NCBI GenBank assembly: GCA_964561535.1
Contig: CAZLPZ010000031.1
Coordinates: forward strand, 1 to 21,015
Length of the DNA stretch: 21,015 nt
Direction: 5' to 3'
DNA from: CAZLPZ01 sp964561535
Lineage (GTDB): Bacteria > Pseudomonadota > Alphaproteobacteria > Micavibrionales > Micavibrionaceae
Shown here: piece after piece, positions 14,921 through 21,015 of the stretch
Layout of the letters: every line of letters begins with the position of its first letter
Position numbering within the stretch: the first letter of the stretch is position 1
Translations under genes and position numbers: made by a program
The notes under the pieces: model-generated
Databases searched by the model: none
The model's input: only the letters and a program-made list of their open reading frames with translations
What the model was told of the DNA's origin: nothing

Positions 14921-16219
14921 ATGATCTCAACACCTCTTCTTAAAAATGTATCGATCACCGAACTTGGGTTTTCGGGGGACGGGTGCGCGCGTGAGGGAGA
15001 TCAAATTATTTTTGTGCCCTTTGGATTACCGGGCGATCAGATACAGGTTCAGGTCATGCCTTCCACAAAATCGGGGCCGGCATTTGCCCGAATCATTGAT
15101 CTTATAACGCCCTCGCCGGATCGAGTGTTAACGCCCCCGTGTATTCATTGTTTTGATTGCGGCGGATGTTCGTTGCAACATTTTCGGACCCAAGCCTATC
15201 AGGCCTGGAAACAACAAAGCGTTATGGGTCGATTAATGCGGGCGGGATTAACCCCGGAACAGGTCTCCCCGTTAAAGATCACATTACCTGGCTCACGACG
15301 TCGTGCCACATTTTGTGCACGACGCTCAAAAGGAAAGGTGACAGTTGGCTTTAATCGGAATCATTCCGATCATGTGGTGGATTTGCAAGAATGTCATATT
15401 GTCGTGCCAGGGATTGTATCAATTTTGGCAGATCTGCGTGTTTTGATGGGAGTTTTGCTGGGGGATCTGCTCGAGGCGGATGTTTCGGTTGTTGAACTGG
15501 ATACGGGTTTGGATATTTTGATTACGGGCGAGATTCAGCTAGATTTAATCAAACGCGAAGCAATTGCCGATTTTACGCGCATCCAAAATATCGCGCGGGT
15601 GGCGATGCGGTCGCGTGATCGTGCCGAGATCGAGGTTGTTTTACAACCTAAACCAACGCGCGTGACCGTGGGCGGGATTGTGATTGATCCTGTCCCTGGT
15701 TGTTTTTTGCAGCCCAGCCGGGCAGGCGAGGATGCCTTGATTACGGCTGTTTTGGACGGTGTGCAACCGATGCCAGGAGAGAAAATCATTGATTTATTTG
15801 CTGGAATGGGAACATTTACGTATCCATTGGCGCGGGCCGGCGCCCATGTTCGAGCGGTGGACGTTGATGTGTATCAAGGTGCTGTAGCGTGGCCCGTTGC
15901 GGCAGGGAGGGATGTATTACCAGGCGTTGTCACCTCTGAGGCTCGGAATTTATATAAGGCCCCTGTACGGGCTGAGGATTTACGCGCGTATGGTGCGATT
16001 ATTTTTGATCCACCACGTGCAGGAGCGAAGGGACAGGCTGTAGAAATTATGCGATCGGATGTTGATGTGATTGTGGCTGTATCGTGTAACCCGGCCAGTT
16101 TTATTACCGACTGCACGCCGTTCTTAAGGGCGGGCTATGTGTTTGAAAAATTAACTATTGTGGATCAGTTTTTGTGGTCCGCACATGTTGAATTGGTGGG
16201 TATTTTTCGGAAGCATTAG
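14921..16219 (+). CDS. TrmA/RlmD-family 23S rRNA or tRNA (uracil-5-)-methyltransferase (432 aa)
   Basis: These SAM enzymes methylate C5 of a uridine in 23S rRNA (RlmC/RlmD) or tRNA (TrmA). An N-terminal TRAM domain (about 1-65) is followed by a [4Fe-4S] motif: Cys74, Cys80 and Cys83 in CIHCFDCGGCSLQH, with Cys158 as the likely fourth ligand. The Rossmann domain has DLFAGMGTFTYPLA (291-304), FDPPRAGA (362-369) and the catalytic Cys389 in VSCNPASF; the ending HVELVGIF carries the usual glutamate. Exact target nucleotide cannot be read from the sequence; the cluster favours RlmC/D. Monocistronic, convergent with the podJ-like gene by 29 bases. Confidence 0.92.
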   Translation: MISTPLLKNVSITELGFSGDGCAREGDQIIFVPFGLPGDQIQVQVMPSTKSGPAFARIIDLITPSPDRVLTPPCIHCFDCGGCSLQHFRTQAYQAWKQQSVMGRLMRAGLTPEQVSPLKITLPGSRRRATFCARRSKGKVTVGFNRNHSDHVVDLQECHIVVPGIVSILADLRVLMGVLLGDLLEADVSVVELDTGLDILITGEIQLDLIKREAIADFTRIQNIARVAMRSRDRAEIEVVLQPKPTRVTVGGIVIDPVPGCFLQPSRAGEDALITAVLDGVQPMPGEKIIDLFAGMGTFTYPLARAGAHVRAVDVDVYQGAVAWPVAAGRDVLPGVVTSEARNLYKAPVRAEDLRAYGAIIFDPPRAGAKGQAVEIMRSDVDVIVAVSCNPASFITDCTPFLRAGYVFEKLTIVDQFLWSAHVELVGIFRKH

Positions 16220-16248
16220 ATTGTGTCGTTAGGAGTTATGTGCCATTT

Positions 16249-18531
16249 TTAGGGCGACGACGGCGTGCCGGATGCGGGTTGAATGCTGTCTGACAGGCGT
16301 TTGGCAATCATGCGGGTCAAAAATTCGGTTGAGGGGGTTCCGTTGACCGTCATTTTATATTTTGTTTGATATCGGCGAATGGCATTCATGGTACCTGGGC
16401 CAGAACGTCCGTCCAGTGGGCCATTGTATAACCCTTCTTCTGATAATAATGTTTGGATGCGCGCAATCATTTGGGGCGTTTGCACTTCTGTATTGGGTAA
16501 CGTTTTGGTGACAGCCATTTGCGATGTATCAATATTAGGAGATTCCTGAAGATGAGAGAGCAGTGTATCTTCAGATGATACTTCAGATGGTGCAAAAGGT
16601 GGCAAGGTCCGTGCCTGATCTATATTGGTCGCCGATGGTTGATCCGGTTTAGAAATAGTGGGGAGAAAGGACTCCTGCTGGGTCGTTAGGGTTGTCTCAT
16701 TAGTTGATTTTCCTGTATGAATTCGAACTTTTGGAGAAATGGATTGAAGTGAAATTGCCCGGGTCTGACGACTATCGGCGAGTTGTTTCAGATCCGGACG
16801 TTCAGTGATCATCTTGGTAAACAATGACTTCCATGTCGTCATATCGATTTTTAAGTCGCGAGTCAGGCGCATAAAACTTTTACTGCCATCATTTGATCCA
16901 CCGTCCATGGCAAGGCGATACCAAAATAAAGATTCAAAAGGGCGTGGCTCATCAATCAGACCATTTTCAAGGATTAAGCCTAAATTAAATGCAGCCTCGA
17001 CCACACCGCCCTTGGCGGCTTGTTCAAAATACCCGGCGGCCATACTGGGGTTATAGGCCACGCCTATTCCTTCAAGATAGGCGATCCCCAGATTATATTG
17101 GGCTTCAGGATGTTCAAGTAGCGCAGCTGTGCGATACCATGCGAGGGCCTGGTCTATATCTTTTGGAACCCCCAGACCTTGTTGGGATAGAACCCCCAAA
17201 TTATACCGCGCATTTGCCATGCCGTTTCGTGCTGATTCTTCAAACCATTTTGCAGCGCGGGGGTAATCAATTGAGACGCCTGATTGTCCTGAGGTATACA
17301 AGGCACCCATGTCATGTTGGGCATCGGCGTTCCCCATAGCGGCTTTATCTTCGATGGCCTTGATTGCACGGGGAAGGGCCAGATCACGTTTTATCCGGGT
17401 TTTTAAAGGTGTTTTATCAGATATCGTCATGAGCCGTGCGGTATCGTTATCTTCTAATTTACGGGCCATTACAATTTGGCTGTCCATTTGTGAACGGATA
17501 ACCGAGGAAAAGAAATCCTTATCCGGAATTATTTTCCCTGCATCAAGAACTGCTGTGGGCGTTATATCAGACAGCGCCGTCGTCGGTGATTTTTCAGTGT
17601 CGGAAGATTCGATTGGATCTATTGGCTTGATCATCTCGGATGATTTTTTCTGAGAAGATAAAGTTGCAATTGTTGCTGTCCATCCTTTTGATATCGCGGT
17701 GATTAATGCTGGATTTTTGGATATCGATAATCCAGCAGTTAAAATAATTGCCGTGATGACCACGACGACCATAAGGACGAGGGTATAGCGTAGGCGACGG
17801 GCGAATATGAGGCGGTTATTTGATAAAGGGTTAATCCAGCGTACACGAGACGCATTGTCTATTTTCTGATTTCTTGAAATAGATGAATGATCATCGTTCA
17901 TCGTTTGTGTCGGAGTCCAGGTGGGTTCAGGTTTGTTTACGGTGTCTTCCGATTCGCTTAAGCCATAAACGCTATTTTGGACATGATCATCACGTGAACG
18001 GAAGGATCGGTTTAAAACGGGAGAGCTGTTTGAGTGGAGGTGGGGATCGAGATCTGCCAGTTCAAATTCGAGCGAGTCAAGTTTACGTGCAAGTCGCCCT
18101 TTGTCTTGCATTAATTTTTCAAGTTTTTTATCAAATCGATCCAACGTGTCACCGTAATGACCAATGCTTGCGGCGTGATTTTTATATTCGCGGTCATAAA
18201 TATCAAACCGTTCTTCCATTTTACGCAGAATAGCCAATAATTCGGTACTTTGCTTATCGACTGATTCTTCCATATTCGATAGACGTCGGATCGACCCTTC
18301 GAATTGTGTTTCGGTGCCGTCAAACCGATTTTCAATGGCAACGATCGCTTTTTCCGTTTGATCATTCCGGTCATTTAAATCCTGGATACATTCACGAATG
18401 GTCAACATTTCGCGTTTTAAAGTATCGCGCTCACCTTCGGCTTTGCGCAGACGTTCGGACAGTTCAGACAGCAATCCGATTACTTGTTGGGATCGTTCTT
18501 GGGTGCGTTCTGAGAGTTGTTCAAGAGCCAT
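16249..18531 (-). CDS. PodJ-like polar localisation protein: coiled coil, TM, Sel1 repeats, peptidoglycan-binding domain (760 aa)
   Basis: The architecture is cytoplasmic coiled coil (about 1-160, heptad-rich and charged), a flexible region to about 245, one transmembrane helix (248-270, LRYTLVLMVVVVITAIILTAGL), then a periplasmic part. That part holds about four Sel1/TPR-like repeats (400-550, for example ADAQHDMGALYTSG, ARYNLGVLSQQGLGV and AQYNLGIAYLEGIGV), a Ser/Thr-rich linker (about 590-685) and a peptidoglycan-binding domain (688-745, IQTLLSEEGLYNGPLDGRSGPGT). This is the order seen in Caulobacter PodJ, a pole-marking scaffold for flagella, pili and adhesins. The ATG has AAGG upstream. 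It is shorter than PodJ-L (about 970 aa), mainly in the cytoplasmic part. Confidence 0.8.
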   Translation of the reverse strand: MALEQLSERTQERSQQVIGLLSELSERLRKAEGERDTLKREMLTIRECIQDLNDRNDQTEKAIVAIENRFDGTETQFEGSIRRLSNMEESVDKQSTELLAILRKMEERFDIYDREYKNHAASIGHYGDTLDRFDKKLEKLMQDKGRLARKLDSLEFELADLDPHLHSNSSPVLNRSFRSRDDHVQNSVYGLSESEDTVNKPEPTWTPTQTMNDDHSSISRNQKIDNASRVRWINPLSNNRLIFARRLRYTLVLMVVVVITAIILTAGLSISKNPALITAISKGWTATIATLSSQKKSSEMIKPIDPIESSDTEKSPTTALSDITPTAVLDAGKIIPDKDFFSSVIRSQMDSQIVMARKLEDNDTARLMTISDKTPLKTRIKRDLALPRAIKAIEDKAAMGNADAQHDMGALYTSGQSGVSIDYPRAAKWFEESARNGMANARYNLGVLSQQGLGVPKDIDQALAWYRTAALLEHPEAQYNLGIAYLEGIGVAYNPSMAAGYFEQAAKGGVVEAAFNLGLILENGLIDEPRPFESLFWYRLAMDGGSNDGSKSFMRLTRDLKIDMTTWKSLFTKMITERPDLKQLADSRQTRAISLQSISPKVRIHTGKSTNETTLTTQQESFLPTISKPDQPSATNIDQARTLPPFAPSEVSSEDTLLSHLQESPNIDTSQMAVTKTLPNTEVQTPQMIARIQTLLSEEGLYNGPLDGRSGPGTMNAIRRYQTKYKMTVNGTPSTEFLTRMIAKRLSDSIQPASGTPSSP

Positions 18532-18902
18532 TTTGCAGGTGCCTTATGAGAGGGTGGTAGATAATCGTCGAGGATCTGGTGAATAATTGGTGTCGTCATA
18601 TAGAGGTTGTCTTTTTTTGTTAAAATACCGTGCCGTACTAGTAGTGTGCAGATTCTTTGTTCAGGGGGAGAAATAATGGTCCTTCCGTGTGCTTCATCGA
18701 TTCGATCAATTAAATTATAGTGAGTATCTAATAAACAGCGCGTTTGATTATGAAGCTTTGTCAGATGATTGCTTCTTTGAGAAATTGTCCATAATCCCCT
18801 TAATCCCGTTTTTGGGGGCTTCTTTTGGTGTTTTAATGTCACGATCCTGCTGTTATACCTATTTTTTATAATGTAAAACAAGAGAAAAATCAGACTTGCC
18901 AA
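18480..18902 (-). CDS. Doubtful small hypothetical protein upstream of the podJ-like gene (140 aa)
   Basis: An open frame from a TTG at 18902 overlaps the first 52 bases of the podJ-like gene in another frame. It begins with a hydrophobic stretch (SLIFLLFYIIKN) and continues with a basic, helical-looking part (NQTRCLLDTHYNLIDRIDEAHG and PPEQRICTLLVRHGILTKKDN). There is no clear Shine-Dalgarno and no known family, but the middle (residues 55-115) has protein-like composition. The 52-base overlap is unusual. It may be a real gene, a truncated relic or noncoding. If it is not a gene, 18532-18940 is simply a 400-base AT-rich spacer. Confidence 0.35.
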   Translation of the reverse strand: MASLIFLLFYIIKNRYNSRIVTLKHQKKPPKTGLRGLWTISQRSNHLTKLHNQTRCLLDTHYNLIDRIDEAHGRTIISPPEQRICTLLVRHGILTKKDNLYMTTPIIHQILDDYLPPSHKAPAKWLLNNSQNAPKNDPNK

Positions 18903-19040
18903 ACCGGTCTGTTTTCGATATGGTCTGCGGGCTTTTACTCCTGTTTTTTTAAGGATCTAGGGGCGTTGAGACTGACTTTGATCATATTCTTGGACCTTTG
19001 GTTCAGTTTTGACTTAGTCTGTTGCTTTTTGATCAAGTTT

Positions 19041-19115
19041 TGGGGTGTCGCCAAGCGGTAAGGCAGCGGTTTTTGGTACCGCCATACGTTGGTTCGAATC
19101 CAGCCACCCCAGCCA
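19041..19115 (+). tRNA. tRNA-Gln (anticodon UUG)
   Basis: The sequence folds as a complete cloverleaf. The acceptor stem is TGGGGTG (19041-19047) with CACCCCA (19105-19111); the anticodon arm is GCGGT-TTTTGGT-ACCGC, placing TTG in the anticodon; the T arm is TTGG-TTCGAATC-CAGCC-like with GGTTCGAATC. The discriminator G is followed by an encoded CCA (19113-19115). It closely resembles E. coli tRNA-Gln(UUG). It reads CAA and, by wobble, CAG codons. Confidence 0.97.
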
Positions 19116-19124
19116 TTCAGTCGT

Positions 19125-19497
19125 CGTTTCCTCAAACAGTATAACGAAACAGCGATTTTACCCCGCAATAAGCGGGGTTTTTGCGTTGTGTGGGCGTTCT
19201 CAAACAGCAGAGAACAGGGATTTTCTGGGTCGCTTTAGGCGGGTTTCTCACGCGCCGATTTTCCTGTTTGAGAAACGGGAATTTTTAAAAGGAACCCAGA
19301 TTTTTTTGGGCGATTTGAATAAAATAGCCCTTCAAATTCCCTGTTAAACAGGGAAAAAACAGGGAATTTCGTCGTCAAAAATTGTTAAAAACGGAGAAAG
19401 TTTAATGTTTGCAGGGCTTTTTGAACTATTCTAGGATTTTATAACAGGGAATTTTAAAAGGATTTCAGGGAAGGGTTTTTAAAATTTCAGGGGAATT
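19125..19497. repeat. Cluster of short repeats between tRNA-Gln and the recombinase
   Basis: TCAAACAG occurs at 19132-19139 and 19200-19207 and as its complement CTGTTTGA at 19264-19271; the neighbouring bases also agree (GTTTCCTCAAACAG, GTTCTCAAACAG, CTGTTTGAGAAAC). A second motif, ACAGGGAATTT, recurs around 19364 and 19442, with an inverted form in TTCCCTG-TTAAA-CAGGGAA near 19340-19358, and GGGAATTTT(T)AAAAGGA appears near 19277 and 19446. No gene is present in 19190-19497. These may be recombinase subsites or the end of an integrated element. Confidence 0.6.
19161..19182 (+). terminator. Rho-independent terminator after tRNA-Gln
   Basis: CCCCGC (19161-19166) pairs with GCGGGG (19172-19177) over an AATAA loop, followed directly by TTTTT (19178-19182). 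Position and orientation fit termination of the tRNA transcript about 45 bases after the CCA. Confidence 0.85.
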
Positions 19498-21015
19498 TTA
19501 GACGGGGAACAGGGCGGTAAACCCGTCGATGATACATTTGCCAATATAGGCATCGGAACATTGTTCGCGTTTAGCAATATCGGTCAGGGTCATGCCGCCA
19601 AAATGCTCATCCCGCCAGATGATTCCCTGGACTAATCGTTTCAATTGATCGGACGGTATGTCGAATAAATCGGGGTTGGTCGTTGTTGGTTTGATGACAA
19701 TCGCTCCGCTCTTGGCCTTCCCGATTTTGAACGGCACGTCAAACGCAGTTGCCATCGCGTCGCAGGTCACTCGAACTTTAAGGTATCGCTCAATCACCTG
19801 GCATAGTTTTTGGACATTCATGTGAATGGTGATCTGATCCACCCCGACGACCACGCGGTGCAATGGTGATTGCATCAGATTTGGCGATGGGATCATATCT
19901 TGGTTCTTTATAATAAATGCCACGATGTCCGGTTCGGTCGTGGTGGGCAATAGATCGTTCAGGCGTTCCCGTATGGCGCTCTCAATTGTCACCTCCAGGC
20001 TATGCGCCGGGATCCGTGCCATCGTTCCCAGTACCGGTTTTTGTCCCTTGATAAAATTTTGCGAGATATAATAACAATATTCGCGGTTATGACGTTTGGT
20101 AAAAGTGGGGCTGAATCCCGTACCGTCCGTATCAAAAATTCGCCCCTGCAAACAATATCGCCGTTTGGTCGGCGCGGTGCGGTTGACGGACTGATCCTTT
20201 AATTTGCTTTGAACCATGTTCCAGATGTCGGGCGAAATAATCCCGTCATGCAGGCCGTCATGAATTTTGTCTTTATGCCGGATTTTGCCGATATAGGCCG
20301 GGTTTTTCAAAATCGCGTACAGTGCCCCGCGGGAAAACCGTGCATCGCCATGGGGTTTGTTTTTCAAAGAGACGCGGGCCGGGCTTTTATACCCGTTACG
20401 GTCCAGTTCTGCTTTTAAATCCCGTACATTGCCCAGGGCGAGATATCGGTCAAAGATATGCCGGGCAAGTTCCGTTTCATCTCGATTTATAATCAACTGT
20501 CGGTTTTCGATGCGATACCCAACGGGTGGCACACCTCCCATCCACATGCCCCGGGCTTTGCTCGCCGCGATTTTATCCCGGATCCGTTCGCCTGATACCT
20601 CTCGTTCAAATTGGGCGAAAGACAAAAGGACGTTCAGGGTTAATCTTCCCATGGACGTGGTGGTGTTAAAGGATTGGGTGACGCTTACAAATGTTACGCC
20701 ATATTCATCAAACACCTGGACCAGTTTGGCAAAGTCCATCAGTGAACGGGTCAGACGATCGATTTTATACACGACAATGGTGTGGATTTTCTTTGCTTTG
20801 ATGTCCTCGATAAGGCGGGCGAGAGCGGGACGTTCCAGTGATCCACCCGAGAAACCCCCGTCATCGTATTTGTCTTTCGAAGTGATCCATCCTTCGGATT
20901 TCTGGCTGATGATATAGGCTTCACAGGCTTCGCGTTGGGCATCCAGCGTATTGAATTCCATGTCCAAACGTTCGTCGGTCGATTTTCTGGTGTAAATGGC
21001 GCAGATTTTTTTCAT
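19498..21015 (-). CDS. Large serine recombinase (site-specific integrase type, 505 aa)
   Basis: Serine recombinases cut both strands through a serine-DNA bond and integrate or excise phages and mobile elements. The catalytic domain (about 1-145) has the active Ser12 in IYTRKSTDERLD, the conserved YKIDRLTRS region and the FAQFERE helix. A recombinase domain follows (about 160-285; RGMWMGGVPPVGYRIEN and FSRGALYAILKNPAYIGKIRHK), then a region where a zinc ribbon usually lies (CLQGRIFDTDG to YYISQNF) but without CxxC pairs, and a C-terminal domain ending in TLTDIAKREQCSDAYIGKCI, which looks like a helix-turn-helix. The ATG ends exactly at the window edge and matches the usual start. It points away from the rest of the element, which presumably continues past 21015. 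Confidence 0.92.
   Translation of the reverse strand: MKKICAIYTRKSTDERLDMEFNTLDAQREACEAYIISQKSEGWITSKDKYDDGGFSGGSLERPALARLIEDIKAKKIHTIVVYKIDRLTRSLMDFAKLVQVFDEYGVTFVSVTQSFNTTTSMGRLTLNVLLSFAQFEREVSGERIRDKIAASKARGMWMGGVPPVGYRIENRQLIINRDETELARHIFDRYLALGNVRDLKAELDRNGYKSPARVSLKNKPHGDARFSRGALYAILKNPAYIGKIRHKDKIHDGLHDGIISPDIWNMVQSKLKDQSVNRTAPTKRRYCLQGRIFDTDGTGFSPTFTKRHNREYCYYISQNFIKGQKPVLGTMARIPAHSLEVTIESAIRERLNDLLPTTTEPDIVAFIIKNQDMIPSPNLMQSPLHRVVVGVDQITIHMNVQKLCQVIERYLKVRVTCDAMATAFDVPFKIGKAKSGAIVIKPTTTNPDLFDIPSDQLKRLVQGIIWRDEHFGGMTLTDIAKREQCSDAYIGKCIIDGFTALFPV

Noticed and set aside
15901..15960. Possible repeat-derived segment (VVTSEARNLYK) in the RNA methyltransferase
   Set aside because: It resembles translations of dispersed repeats, but the methyltransferase family has a similar R-D/N-L motif at this place and no inverted arms are present.
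18935..19168. Minus-strand ORF of 77 residues over tRNA-Gln
   Set aside because: Most of it is the antisense translation of the tRNA gene (the GGWIRTN and YRLATPQ part); such frames arise across many genomes and there is no ribosome site.
19190..19497. CRISPR-like array
   Set aside because: The repeats are short, unevenly spaced, in both orientations and without unique spacers of constant length.

Overview
The window looks like chromosomal DNA of a free-living or host-associated alphaproteobacterium of moderate GC content with AT-rich spacers. The evidence is protein style and gene pairings: rsfS-rlmH, ETF-ubiquinone oxidoreductase followed by a TPR lipoprotein, glyA upstream of nusB, the alphaproteobacterial type of family-4-like uracil-DNA glycosylase, and a large coiled-coil/TM/Sel1/peptidoglycan-binding protein built like Caulobacter PodJ. 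A sigma-54 type promoter, a lytic transglycosylase and a FliL-like protein hint at a flagellated or polar-organised cell. I cannot name the genus.

Layout. 1-1600: a small orphan gene (157-450), smpB on the minus strand and another small orphan (1228-1491) ending at a hairpin/T-run. 1620-2548 (minus): rlmH and rsfS, with rsfS apparently starting at an ATT codon behind a perfect Shine-Dalgarno. 2732-3770: sigma-54-like promoter and a lytic transglycosylase, convergent with an orphan gene (3758-4297, minus). 4424-6948: a PIF1-like helicase with a C-terminal WYL domain, convergent with a uracil-DNA glycosylase-like gene that has none of the usual Fe-S cysteines. 7064-12847: a tight co-directional run, ETF-QO, TPR lipoprotein, HIT-like protein, glyA and an orphan, with gaps of only 3 to 14 bases. 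12936-16219: nusB, a glutathione S-transferase, a FliL-like protein and a TrmA/RlmD-type RNA methyltransferase. 16249-18902 (minus): the PodJ-like gene and a doubtful small upstream ORF. 19041-19115: tRNA-Gln(UUG) with its terminator. 19190-19497: a gene-free stretch full of short related repeats. 19498-21015 (minus): a serine recombinase reaching the window edge, probably one end of an integrated element.

Functional themes: translation and ribosome maintenance (smpB, rlmH, rsfS, RNA methyltransferase, nusB, tRNA-Gln), one-carbon metabolism (glyA), respiratory-chain electron entry (ETF-QO), DNA maintenance (PIF1, UDG), and envelope or pole organisation (lytic transglycosylase, PodJ-like, FliL-like).

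The most notable observation is a 72-bp palindromic element with perfect 20-bp arms, inserted exactly in frame inside the ETF-QO gene and adding 24 codons. Related GC-rich palindromes lie in several spacers (1569-1586, 2101-2163, 7016-7038, 14226-14245). This resembles the way Rickettsia palindromic elements colonise genes. I see no CRISPR array, rRNA gene or defence island in the window.
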